Assembly (NCBI GenBank): GCA_009602725.1 | Contig: WELB01000019.1 | Span: forward strand, 130,346 to 194,345 | Direction: 5' to 3' | Length of the DNA stretch: 64,000 bases | From: Spirogloea muscicola | Lineage: Eukaryota > Streptophyta > Zygnematophyceae > Spirogloeales > Spirogloeaceae | Part shown: piece after piece, positions 43,400 through 64,000 of the stretch | How positions within the stretch are numbered: the first letter of the stretch is position 1 | How the letters are laid out: each line of letters opens with the position of its first letter | Program-made: the position numbers and the translations under genes | Notes under the pieces: generated by a model | Database searches by the model: none | Seen by the model: the letters and a program-made list of their open reading frames with translations, nothing else | What the model was told of the DNA's origin: nothing

Positions 43400-46282
43400 T
43401 CATAGTACCGCTGTTGAGTGTATGCGAGGCTTCTTCGAAGTGTTGTTCGGCTCTTCTTCTGCTCCTTTGATAGATTCTGAACATGCCTGCAGACCACTAC
43501 CGTTGGGCTGCTCATCCTGTGCTTGAGAAAATGCAACTTCGGGTGATAAGCGGAAGCTCAGGCACAGCATAATCTGTACAGCAGACAGAGCAATGCAGTC
43601 AATAGGTCTGAAGTAGCTGCAATATGAGAAGCCCATACTGACCGCAACCAGCTCAGCAGGAGTTACTGCAAGCCTTGATGACTTCAGCAATTAAAGGTGG
43701 CATAAACTGTCGCCCTGGGGGCCTCACCTTGTTGGGAGCAACATCACGAACAGTGTGTAATGTGGGGGACTGTATCTTGCCTCCCAGGTGAGACTCAGCA
43801 CGCTGCCAACAAGTAGCAAATGTATGAGAAACATTTTCACCTCTTCCACTCTAACCCCCAAAGCAAGGCGTCTCAAGATACGAAGGTGATGATCGGTAAG
43901 GGTATTGTCAACATTGGCAAAAGAAAAGGCCTCTCACGCCACCTTGCTCATGATCTAGGCATAAGTGAAAGGCTGTGTGACGCATATGTTTCACATGGCA
44001 GGATAATCAGCAGTGCGCAACCAGGCTGTAGTGTGGGTGGTCTGCAGTACCTTAACCACATCAGCTTGAGTCTCGTGGGAACGAGCAAAGCAGTAGCAAT
44101 GTATCATGGGGAGCTCGCCTCTCCAACAAGAGCTGCTCAGAAGCCCGCTGAAAACATCTGGCAGCGACAGGCAAAAGTGGCTTGGCATTTCCAACACCAC
44201 ACAGCTCTTGTGCAAGTTTATCAAGCTCTTAGGATCCGGCCAAGGAGATGTTTACAAGTGCAGTAACCTTCAAATGAGAATTGAAAGGGCACTGCTGCTG
44301 AGCATAGCTTCCAAGGGTAAACAAGGGCAGCACAGTCCTTACTGACCAAGAAACTCCAGAGCCGATGCAGGAAGGTTCATGATAGCGTGGTCAAAGTGCT
44401 CCCAGGGCCTCGTGCTCGCAGCCACGGGCAGCTGCTGCTGCTTCCGCTCCGCATTGACAGGCCTCCTCCTTCCAACGACGTGCTCTGACTCAACTTGTGG
44501 ACCTGCGGTGCTGGCCTTGGGCTCGGCAATCGTTTTGCTACTCACTCCAATCAATGTTGGTCTGGCTCCATCACTTGAATCACCTCCAACTTCTGTAGCA
44601 TCTAACAGTGACAAGCCTGATCCACAGCCTCGGCTATTGTCTTGTTGTCCAAACCTAGCTCGGCCAGACTCCGGTGTGACCACTGTCAACGCATCTGAGG
44701 CATCCATGCCTGGAGTGACATTGTTGCCGTTGGGCGCCGCAGCGATAGCAGCTTCGGCGGCTACTGGCGGTGGCCTCACTGTGGACCGCATGAAGTCCCT
44801 GGCATCGTTCTCATAGCATGCCACAGCGTCTGGGACCCGATTGAGCTCAGCATTGATGCGTAGGTACCGTACGCTGGCAGGGTTGAGGTCGTTGGCAAGG
44901 ACTGCGCAACCACGTAGCGCAGCCGGTACGGCGAATGGCCCCACGCCAGCAAACATGTCAAGCACAAGCTGGCTCGGCTTGAAGAAGGAAAGCAGGCGGC
45001 GGTGCTCCGCCTCGAGCCGCGAGTTCCAGTACACTGAGCCATAGTCGAGGCGGAAGGCTGCACCGTGCTGCTTCACCTCCGTCTCCAGCGACGGGTCGCC
45101 TGCCAGAACCTCCAGTTGCGGAACGCGGAACTCGTTCTCAATGACACCAATTTTGTTCACCACAGTGCGGATGATTGGGTTTTTCTGGGCACAACAGCAA
45201 AAAGTGCAGCAAGCAGTCCTGCCCAGATGAGATCCAAAGTCATCCAACCCAGCTAAACAATGTAGTTAAATACCCAAGAAGATACCAAAGGGAGGCGTGA
45301 GGAACCACCAAGCTTGCATGCGGTGCAGATCTTATGCTATAATGTTCAGAGCTGATCCAATGGGAGAGGAGCAACTTCCTGACCTCGAGGAGCACCTGCG
45401 CGATGACCGTTTTGTAAGGAAGCAGCTCATCCCTGAGATTCAAGTGCGCAACATGCCCTGCCCAAAAAGCACGAAAGGTGGAAGGAGACCTGGTAAATGA
45501 TCAACCTCATACTGTGTGCGCAAAGGACATGCGTGCATATGGCATAGCAATCGGCTGCTTGCGCCTAGGCACCAATCCGGATTCAAGCATCAACCTGGCA
45601 GCAGGAGGCTGCACCTATGGTCTCAAAGGAGGATGGAACCTCGCAGCCGGCTGGAAGCAACTCCTTGAGAATGTGATCTGCATGCATGCATGGTGGCGCC
45701 AGGGAGCACCACCGTAATTGCAGCATCCACTTTGTAGATAATGAAAGCCCAATTCACCGCATACTTAGCCTCTCCTGCCATACGACGGCTCCCCAGCGGG
45801 CCGACAGGGGAGGCGCGTACCGGCTGAGAAGTGGGAGTAGTCAAGGAGGACTTCGTGGGCGACGACGTCGACAGGCCCCTGCTCTCGCAGCACCTCGAGC
45901 GCCTTCAGCGGCAAGCCATCGAGGCCTGCAACCGGAGGACAGTGCCGCAGGATGAGGCGCCTCAAGCGGCGGCTGAGCAAGCCATGAAGGCTGCGACTGC
46001 ACACGGGGCGAGCAAACCCGGAGCTCCACAGGTCTTACTGGTGCTGAGCCTCAATCTACAGATCAAGGTTCGATACATGTCGGGGCCCCTCGTCGACAGT
46101 CCAGAGGTTCAGGGTGGAGTGTTTGGGGGCTCGGGGTGAAGCCATGGCGGCGCTCAACTGGCAGGCGTGGGCGCGAGGTCCTCGCGCAGCAGGATGAGGC
46201 GCGTCGAGGGCCGCCCGGGGTCCTGCACCACGGTCCGCACCCGCGGGCGGTCCAGCAGGAAGCTGCGCCGCCGGCGAACATG
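43400..46282 (-). CDS. TRM5: tRNA (guanine-37-N1)-methyltransferase, first exon unresolved
   Basis: Makes m1G37 next to the anticodon, using SAM; also supplies the first step to wyosine in tRNA-Phe. Exons: 46282-46159, 45925-45821, 45677-45615, 45457-45384, 45184-44347, 44157-44051, 43802-43728, 43573-43400 (TGA); 519 visible residues with all phases agreeing. Blocks: [81 protein letters not shown], the SAM loop [70 protein letters not shown]. Between DARDFMRS and [13 protein letters not shown] lies a low-complexity insert of about 115 residues. The first visible exon begins at an acceptor (gaccgcag); upstream is a GCC-repeat poly-Ala frame starting at an ATG at 46373 that does not join cleanly. 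Confidence 0.93.
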
Positions 46283-46305
46283 CTGCGGTCAGGGGCTCGG
46301 CGGCA

Positions 46306-46345
<40 letters not shown>

Positions 46346-46373
46346 GCGCGGAGGCGGCCAGGCGAGCGATCAT

Positions 46374-47246
46374 GGAGCGAGAGCGGCCTTAAACCCCTGA
46401 CTTGGGTTATGATATGTATATATAACGTAATCAAGATATTATTAAACCCTTCATAGAGCGGGAGCGCATCCTAGTCGTCCTCGTACTTTTGACCCTGATT
46501 TTGGGTCTGGATATCACCATCTAAAACCCTAGGGGTTGGCCCCCCAGGCTTACCCCGGGGTTTAGGCCAAAGAGACAACCCCTCGAAGACGCTGCATGCT
46601 GTGCTCGCCCCATCAAAGCTAGCTTGCTCCATCGGTGCGAGCTTGCCACGCCGCCGGCCGGCGCCTCTGCCTCCAACACTGCTGGGCCGGCTTTGACTTC
46701 CCCCGTTCCCTCACTGGCAGCTCCCCCGTCTGGCGAGACTTCAATGCGGACCTCTGGATGCTTGGCAGCTGGACTTCCTGGCATCCATGGCTCTGACAGC
46801 TCAGTACACCAGCTACAGGCCCGCCGAAGACGCTGGCCACTACCTGATCGCTGGGCCACATTAATGACGTTGAGCACAGGTGCGACGTGTTTGGCCAGGC
46901 CGCTTCTTGGCCTGGGCAGCATGTACTGCTAACCTCCCTCATAAGACACGAGACACCGGAGCCTTGTGACCAGTCATTGAGCAGTGGCAGTGATGCTAAG
47001 ATCCCAGTCGAGAACCTCAATGCGTGTATGTGAGAGAGGCTTAAAAGGGCGAGAATTGAACATGTGAGATTCACACAAGGCAACGCTGACACTCGAATTG
47101 GGCGATTAAGAGATGAAACTTCAGGTACAGGGTTCAGGTAGCAAAACATGGCTCGCTGGGGCCGACTCTTGCCACCTGCGAGCCTCGTGATGCGAGAACA
47201 ACCGGTTGCACTCCTTCAGGCAGCGTCCAGCTATCGCTGGGGGTCA
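46374..47246. other. intergenic region between TRM5 5' end and TAD3 3' end
   Basis: No gene is supported. It holds the TRM5 promoter side and the TAD3 3' untranslated region. At 46524-46532 is aaaccctag, close to the plant telo-box often found upstream of translation-related genes. Around 46524-46568 it forms part of a loose inverted arrangement with ggggtttagg. Confidence 0.5.
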
Positions 47247-49300
47247 TCAGATGTCGGTCTCTGAGAGTGCCACACGATACGCAGTGTACTTGTGGTTGAG
47301 CAGCCGCAGAGCGTGCACGCCGAAGTGCGAGCCAAGAGCACCCCACCGCTCATTGCGCAGGCCGTATATGACGCATCGCACGCGCTGGTGCACCATCGCC
47401 ATTGCGCACCTGCCAGCCGCCCGGCACAGCAACCCGACGAGCTCTGCAATCAGTCAGTGTTGCAAGCTTGCGGGCCACCAGAGAGGCACAGCAAAGAGAA
47501 ATCAGAACCAGCGAACAGGATTGACAGGCAGGACGCACATGGCGCATGGTTCGCGGACCACGTATACATCGAACCCCGTGCACAGGTATGGCCGCAATAG
47601 CAGCAGGCCAACTCCAACACCATTGCCAGACGCCTCCTCTGGCAGCTGCACGAAAGTGGGGCCTTACACAGACTTAGCAGCGAGGCAGCCATGCGAGACT
47701 AATGCAGTGCCATCCGACTGAAGTGACCAAGGTGGCAGTCCCCAGATTGAGCTGGCACGCTCTCACCTCAGCATTCGTTGCTCGTAGCCGCTTTGATGCA
47801 GGCTCGCTGCGAGCGACAGCAGTAGTGCACGCTGCCGAGGCAGCGCCGCCATCACCTCCGCTGGAGGCCTCGACGGCCTGGTCTTTAGGATAGCAACAGC
47901 CACTGGCCACTTTGGCAGACGCCTCACATTCTCCATTGCTCTGCTCCAGCGGGAATAGCCGCAGGTCCTGCTGGGCTGCGTTGTCAATAGCTGCCATTAC
48001 CGCGTGCCGCAGGGGGTGCCAGCTGCCGCTTATCTCGTCCTTGCCGTGCAAGGGCTGTTCACAGCCCCAACCGCCAGACTGGTCCACTGCTTCAGCGACG
48101 ATCCGCCGCGCTGCCGGGTCCACAATCACGGCTCCATTGGCAGGCTGCGCGCATGCTCACATTGTCAGGCGCAGCTCCAACGAGCAGCCTCACGAGCCTC
48201 AGCCTTGGGCCGCACAGCAGCTTATGGATGGCCTTGCTGCAAGCTTCCACATACGTGGCCGAGGCTGCGCGCCCGGCGGGCGCAGCAGAGTGCGGCGTCC
48301 ATGAATCGCTTCACATCAACCAAGTCCTGCTCGCCGAAGTCGGCCGCTGACGGTGGCCTCACGCTGTCACCACCTCCAAGAAGCTCGTGTCAGTATCTTC
48401 CAGATTGGGCCACGCCCAATGACAGCACCACTGCCACAGCACATGCCGCGATGTAAGCAATGACAGCCATCAGTGGTGCTCCCATGACTGTTTTGTGCAT
48501 GGCGTTGAGGAACTCACTGCACATTCGGGTGGAAGGATGTCGGCCACAGGCGCGCCTGCTCTTCCCACTCAGCGCGAGTGCGCGGAGGCATGGCAGGCAG
48601 GGCCGCGGGGTACGGCGCCAGGCCGAAGGCCTCGACAGCCGCCGAGAGCACGCCCCACGCTTCCTCCGGCAGCACGGCGGCGGCCTCGAACCGCTCCCCC
48701 CGGGCCGCGCAGAGCACGATGCTGAGCGCCGCCGCACCTGCCCTGGGCCGCCGCAGTCGCCGTCGCCGCCAAGCTCGCCGGAAGCGCGTCAGGAGAGTGG
48801 CGCCAGAAGCGCAAGCGCGCCACAGCAGTACATCCGCTGCCGCCGTCGCTCGAGCTCTCACCAGTGGTCGCGTCAACGTCCCGCCGGACGCGCTTGACAT
48901 GCGCAAGGCCCGGGAGCGGTGCAGCGGCCGCCAGCCGACTGTATCGCCGCATGCGGCGCCATTGTGTTATGCCAGAGACTACCGTTGGAATATGTAACGT
49001 GGCGGCGGCAGCACCAACCATGGCGGCAACCATGGTAGGGGCGGCGCCGCGGAGCTCACTGGATGAGAGCCGACGCGGCCTTCGGCTCAGGCAGGCGCGC
49101 CACGAAGACCGCCACTGCGCAACAGCCCGCCATCACTCAGTTTCCAGCGCGGGGCGATGCTTAGCGGATGCTGCCACTGCCGCCATCGCTGCGGCGGGGC
49201 TGAGTGCAGCCGCTGAGCCGCTGGAGCACGCACCCGGCGGGCGCTCCTCGAGCTCCTCGGCTCCCAGGACCCGCTCCAGCTCCCACGGCAGCGCCGCCAT
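47247..49300 (-). CDS. TAD3: tRNA adenosine-34 deaminase, non-catalytic subunit (ADAT3/TAD3)
   Basis: Partner of TAD2 in making wobble inosine-34 in tRNAs. Eight exons: 49300-49234, 49114-49060, 48938-48862, 48737-48523, 48326-48255, 48144-47767, 47645-47539, 47409-47247 (TGA). They sum to 377 aa with every phase agreeing. Blocks: [146 protein letters not shown]. The deaminase motif reads H-A-V where active enzymes have H-A-E; this loss of the proton-shuttle Glu is the known mark of ADAT3. PCxxC is intact. A Ser/Ala-rich insert of roughly 85 residues separates the two halves of the fold. The first ATG ([11 protein letters not shown]) is about 105 bp from the NOV start on the other strand. Confidence 0.95.
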
Positions 49301-49317
49301 GGCCGACAGCGCCACTC

Positions 49318-49351
<34 letters not shown>

Positions 49352-49405
49352 AGGCGAGGGGACAAGCCCAAATCCTGAACCCTGAACCCCAGTAGGCGCT
49401 TCACC
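49301..49405. promoter_or_regulatory. short bidirectional promoter region, TAD3 / NOV
   Basis: The two start codons (49300 on minus, 49406 on plus) are divergent with 105 bases between them, so promoters and leaders of both genes must overlap or use each other's coding DNA. The interval is a GCC-rich tract followed by ..aatcctgaaccctgaacccc.., a degenerate telomere-like string. Inferred from gene positions only; no core promoter element is evident. Confidence 0.5.
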
Positions 49406-59916
<10,511 letters not shown>

Positions 59917-61384
59917 ATAGTCAGCTCCCATTACAGAGCTTCATGTACAGATTGACGTCATCTCCTGATAGTATCAGGCTATTCTTTGGGAACACTGTTT
60001 GCAACATTATTCATTGTTGCGGCCACGCTCAGCCACTTGTTATGAGTTGCTGTGGCTTCAAGGTGGTCTGAGTGAACCCCAGCTGCACTTTGGGTCCGCG
60101 CATCTCGACTTTGCGCAGTAGATAATGCGCATACTAGAAGGCCTGAAAAGGGTAGCTTGATGGCAAAAGTTATTGCGTTGCCCAGCAGCACATATCAGAC
60201 TCGATGAAGCAGAGCCAATTCCAGGCCGTGCACTAGATTTGCATGTTGTGTCCCAGCTCTGCATGTGGACGAGCAACTGCTGATGCTGAACAGCAGCTTC
60301 ACTTTGCTGCAGCCAAGTGCCCATTTCTGTTCGGCCCTTTGGTTTGAGATCAAAGTCTCAAAGTGCCATGGACCTGGAGACGGGCCAACCCATGCAAAGT
60401 CCATGGGCTGGCTGCTTACTAAATGGGCTACTCAAGCTTTGCAGAGAGCTGCTTACTCAGCTCATTGCTCCCCCTTCATTTATGGTAATTTTTCTGCTGA
60501 CCCTCATACCCCATCTTAACTATAATTCCTTCTACTGGCTATTGCAATGCCTCATCGTTGTGCTAGTACGCCTGGTATGCATAGTGCCAGGCTGCTGCAC
60601 CTTTTCTATTTGTCAATTACTAGCAACAAGGTGGTGAGTCCCCAGAGTTGAGGTCACTGACAAATTGCGAGCTGGTGTAGGCCAAAGTTTGCAGGTGTTG
60701 CAATCAATAAAAGAATATGCAAAGTACCAAGTAAGTCAGCCTTAGTAACTGATGCTTTGGCTGTCTTCATCATAGCATCGTATGGCAATCCAACAGGAGG
60801 TGAGGATATTGTGAGCCGAAAACCCACAGAAGAGCCCCCCCACCATATAACGAGCATCAGTATAAGCACAAATGCAGAAACGCTGACCAGGTACATGACA
60901 TGGGCAACGTGGGCAACGTGGGAATTATTCTTATCATTCATCACAGTCAAATACTTGACTGTGATGAATGATCATAACAACTTGCCAGCATGGCCGTTGT
61001 TATGAATAAATTTGATTGCAGATCTGTTTGTACCTGCCAGTAATTTAAAGTGCTTCGCAAATGGTAAGCAAGTCCGTTGCAGCTCTTTCTTGGAGCTAGC
61101 ATTGACCTTTTATTTGGGGCACATGCTTCACCATGTGGCCTATCTGGTATGGAGCCTCATGCGGCCGAGGGCAAGCTGGCACTGGCACTGGCTCTGCTTG
61201 GGCTGACTAATCAACAAATCTGAGGCTCCCTAGAGGAAGGCGCGAGCTCAAGATAAGGGCGTTCGGCCGTGAGCGCAGAGTTGGGTGATGCGGCTTATTG
61301 TCCTTGCGCTTTAACACAAGGTGTTTGCTGACCTTGGAGGTTATTAGTAATCAAAGTGACATAACAAAATTGCGCGTGAACAGC
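59917..61384. other. convergent 3' flanks of NOV and the SBP-like gene; contains a perfect palindrome
   Basis: About 1.5 kb without a supported gene. A minus-strand frame at 60654-60950 has one hydrophobic stretch but no family match, and it begins inside the palindrome. At 60902-60921 gggcaacgt is repeated. The palindrome at 60933-60972 is listed separately. Confidence 0.55.
60933..60972. repeat. perfect 18-bp inverted repeat with a 4-base loop
   Basis: Arms 60933-60950 (atcattcatcacagtcaa) and 60955-60972 (ttgactgtgatgaatgat) are exactly complementary around atac. It could form a strong hairpin in either strand. It lacks the T-tail of an intrinsic terminator, and such terminators are not expected in a nuclear genome. 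Confidence 0.92.
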
Positions 61385-63878
61385 CTAACTGCCTCCTCCA
61401 TTGGTGGTGGGGAAGACAGCAATGCCACGGGGGTTGTAGACCTTGTCAGAAAAACGAGTGGCAAGATCCAACTTGAAGCGTGGGTCGAGGTATACGGAGG
61501 TCGCATTGAAAATGATGACGTGTATCTGCTTGGTGCCAGCTTCTTGGACAATGCCGTATGGCTGGGGCAGGGGTGCCAGGTTGCCATTGGCCACCGGCTT
61601 GGGGCCTGAGTGAACGATAAGGACTCAGCTGTTAGTGGGGGGAGACGTGCAAGTCGATATATTCTTGACTACATGGCTTGTCATTGAATGTCGCTACAGG
61701 CTAAGAAGCCATTAAGAAAGCATGGATGGCATGTGGGCGGTGGATGAATGCAGGCCAGATTGCCCACCCGAGTATGTCTCGTCGAGAGAGTAGTCAGTGA
61801 TGATGACGCGGTGAGAGTCTGGCGACCCGGTGCCCTGCGTACCGCAGCAGAGGTCCACCCTCACGCTGTTGGGCGCAGGAGGGGCCCTGCCCTCCACCAC
61901 CGGGAGGGTGAACACCTGCTTGACGACCAGACTGGCGGGGTTCGTCCAGTCGAAGTACACTATCTGCGACGAGCAGGCGGAAGTTGTAGTCAGCGCAAGG
62001 GCCAGTGGAGGCTACTGTGAAGGTCAGACCAATGCTTTTTGCCCCAAAGAGGCCAACTCCTTGCTGCTGTAGTGAATGCTTGACAAGATGCAAGGGATGA
62101 GTACCTGTCCGGTTCCAGTCAGTGTGAGGAACCCAAGCTTGTACAGGACAGCGGTCTGGTTGAAGTAGCGGCCAGTGATAAGCTCCATTTGGCCGGGCTT
62201 GGAGCCAGAGCCAACGCCCGGCAACGTGTTCAGGTCAAGGGCCACGGACACCACGCCCGTCTTCGTTGCAAGATAGTAGATCTTGCCTGAGAAACGGCCT
62301 GTAGCAAGAACAGGTGGAACATCTCAGCATCGACAGGGAAGGCTACACCCACACATGCAGGCAACGACCAAGCTTATGATGTGTGCACAGCTTTTCCTCT
62401 AGAAATCCAGTGGAAGTGGCACTCACCAACGACGAGGGCCTTGGCTTGGCTGTCCCCTGGCAGGAACTTGACTTGCAGCAGACCGGCACCAGCGTCGGGA
62501 ACTGTGACTGTGCTCAAAATCGAGCGGGTTGTGAAGTTCCACACACGAATGGTGCTGAAGGCAACAATGCCTGCAACAGGGGGCATCGCTCTCGGGTCAG
62601 GCGCTGACGACAGTATGGCCACCGGCAGGCACAGCTGAGCAATGCAAAGCAGACTTTTGGTGTGACTTAGTGTGATGCCTAGTGCTCACCGCTGGAAGGA
62701 GTGGGGTAATTGAAGGTGGAGTTGAGGACGTAGTAGTCAGTAGTGAGCATGAAACCAGTCTGGGTGTGGACGGCGATGCCCTTTGGGCAGAAGCCGGGAG
62801 GCGGAACGTCGGGGTACTCGGCGATCACGTTGGTGGCATTGTCGAACTCGGCAATTCGACCACCGTCGCCACCTGACGAGCAAGTGCAAGGTGAGCTACC
62901 AACGCCTCAATGCCACAACTTCCAAGCTATGTACTTAGAGAAGAGCTTCCTGAAGCTACTGTAGCATCATGAAGACATCCGCATCATGTACAGAGTCGCA
63001 CTGAGACGCCGTACCATAAGGATCGGCGAGCATGGTGACAAGGAAGCCGCCGTTGGCGAGGGGGTAGAAGTCCTGGGGCGAGGCGGAGAGCGGCGGGTTC
63101 TTGGGCGCCAGCGGCTTGATGTTCTTGGCGTCCGTCATGTTCCAGAAGAAGACTTCGTTGTTGGGCTTCTTCTGCTGCCCCGTGTAAAAGCTCAGGCTGC
63201 CCGCGCCCGCCATCAGGTAGTTGAAGTTGGCCAGCGACATGGAACCCGGCTGCGCAGCCAGGCAAGCATTCGAGGCGAAGTCCATCCTCAGTAATGGGCA
63301 AATGGGGCAGCCGCAGGGCCTTCAGTCAGCGAGGATCCGAGTGATCCAGAAGCTGAAGCCATGCGGAAAATTGGGGCTAGCCGTCCCACTCATGCGTCCG
63401 AGAAGCGCGCGCTGACCTCGTTGCCGGTGGGGCTGTTGAGCACGTTGTATGTGATGATGGTGCCGTAGGGGTGCCCGCCGACGAGCGCGTTGTTCCAGCC
63501 GATGACAAACATGGTGTCCCCGAGGGTCTTGTTAGCCTCGCCTGCAGCCCAGCCGGGCGCGCAGCGCAGCGAGCTCAGGGGTTCGGCACGCGTAGGCCGC
63601 CAGGACAAGCCTTGCGTGTGTCGGGTAAAAGGTTATGGTCAAAGTGGCCAACAAGCACAACGGCAAGCACATCTGACGACGCACATCACCCACTGCAGCT
63701 CGACCCGCTCAGCAACCACGCCAGGAGGAGCAGCTGGGCGCGGGCAGGAAAGGCGGGAGGAGGTGGGCTCACCGGCCCAGATGTAGAGGTAGTGGCCGGC
63801 GGCGTTGTTCTGGACGGCGCCGGCGAGGCCCGCGAAAGCGGCGAGAGCGACGAGCGCGGCCGCTGCGAGCGACGCCAT
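61385..63878 (-). CDS. secreted selenium-binding-protein / methanethiol-oxidase-like protein
   Basis: Distant member of the SBP56 family, beta-propellers that include copper-dependent methanethiol oxidase. Exons: 63878-63773, 63541-63417, 63249-63015, 62872-62690, 62570-62427, 62298-62105, 61963-61768, 61605-61385 (TAG). They sum to 467 aa with all phases agreeing. The N-terminus MASLAAAALVALAAFAGLAG is a signal peptide. Blocks: HYLYIWAGEANKTLGDTMF, FFWNMTDAKNIKPLAPKNPP, FYPLANGGFLVTMLADPYG, GRIAEFDN, GFCPKGIAVHTQTGFMLTTD, STIRVWNFTTRSILSTVTVP, LLQVKFLPGDSQAKALVV, HRVIITDYSLDE, IHVIIFNATSVYLDPRFKLD, NPRGIAVFPT. Where the family usually has E-P-H-H, N-P-H-G and R-P-H-G, this protein has E-P-G-S, C-P-K-G and N-P-R-G, so likely metal-binding histidines are gone. 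Several N-glycosylation sites (NAT, NFT, NQT) fit secretion. The family call comes from memory of its motifs. Confidence 0.8.
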
Positions 63879-64000
63879 GGCGGCAAGGCGGAGGAGAGCC
63901 GGGGAGCCGGAAGGTGGAGCAGGAAGCGAGGAGGAAGAGAGGAGGGAGGGAGGAGGGAGGGAGGAGGGAGGTGGGGGGGGGGGGCTGGTCGTGCATGGGG
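63879..64000. promoter_or_regulatory. GA-rich 5' flank of the SBP-like gene with G-quadruplex potential
   Basis: The plus strand upstream of the minus-strand start codon is almost pure A/G. At 63944-63961 it contains four GGG runs (GGG-A-GGG-AGGA-GGG-A-GGG), the standard quadruplex pattern, followed by a run of 12 G ending at 63984. In the transcript this would be a pyrimidine-rich leader or promoter tract. Function not shown. Confidence 0.55.

Noticed and set aside
43820-44266. Plus-strand open frame of 148 codons
   Set aside because: It is the antisense of TRM5 exons; [12 protein letters not shown] is read on the minus strand.
60654-60950. Minus-strand open frame of 98 codons with one hydrophobic segment
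   Set aside because: It starts inside a palindrome, has no family match and no coding-like composition; too weak to call a gene.
60933-60972. Intrinsic (rho-independent) terminator
   Set aside because: A strong hairpin but no following T-run, and the context is a eukaryotic nuclear genome.

Overview
The window is nuclear DNA from an intron-rich, GC-rich green alga, probably a trebouxiophyte. The taxonomic call is an inference. It rests on very plant-like proteins (chloroplast-type threonine synthase, NO VEIN, TM9/TMN, COP9 subunits, tubulin cofactor D), many short introns with plain GT-AG ends, TTTAGGG telomere-like motifs and no prokaryotic operon signals. Gene models were built by hand, joining exons whose splice sites keep frame and whose peptides match known families. 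There are three long N gaps (5722-6127, 17375-17948, 49453-49563) and three single Ns (585, 23545, 31746), all in or near GC-rich 5' ends of genes.

Layout, left to right: a malectin-like secreted protein (minus, cut by the window edge); threonine synthase (minus) divergent from splicing factor SF3B3 (plus); taxilin-like coiled-coil protein (minus) divergent from COP9 signalosome subunit 4 (plus), followed across a gap by COP9 subunit 3 (plus); a TM9/nonaspanin membrane protein (minus); tubulin-folding cofactor D (minus); a tandem segmental duplication with two F-box/Cys-rich genes (plus, 32.9-37.9 kb); a four-module CBS/SNF4-like protein (plus); two neighbouring tRNA anticodon-loop enzymes, TRM5 (m1G37) and TAD3 (inosine-34 deaminase partner), both minus; a very large NO VEIN homologue (plus), divergent from TAD3 with only about 105 bp between start codons; and a secreted selenium-binding-protein/methanethiol-oxidase-like protein (minus).

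Most genes are housekeeping and not functionally linked. Local pairings are CSN4/CSN3 (same complex, but the join is suspect), TRM5/TAD3 (positions 37 and 34 of the same tRNA loop) and several tight divergent gene pairs. The most accessory part is 31.6-43.4 kb, with the F-box duplication, dispersed repeats and palindromes. The proteins most worth pursuing are the NO VEIN homologue (GHKL-type ATPase plus a C-terminal nuclease-like domain), the SBP-like protein that lacks family histidines, and the Cys-rich F-box pair. I found no tRNA, rRNA, CRISPR array or autonomous transposon. I did not find a clearly undescribed system.
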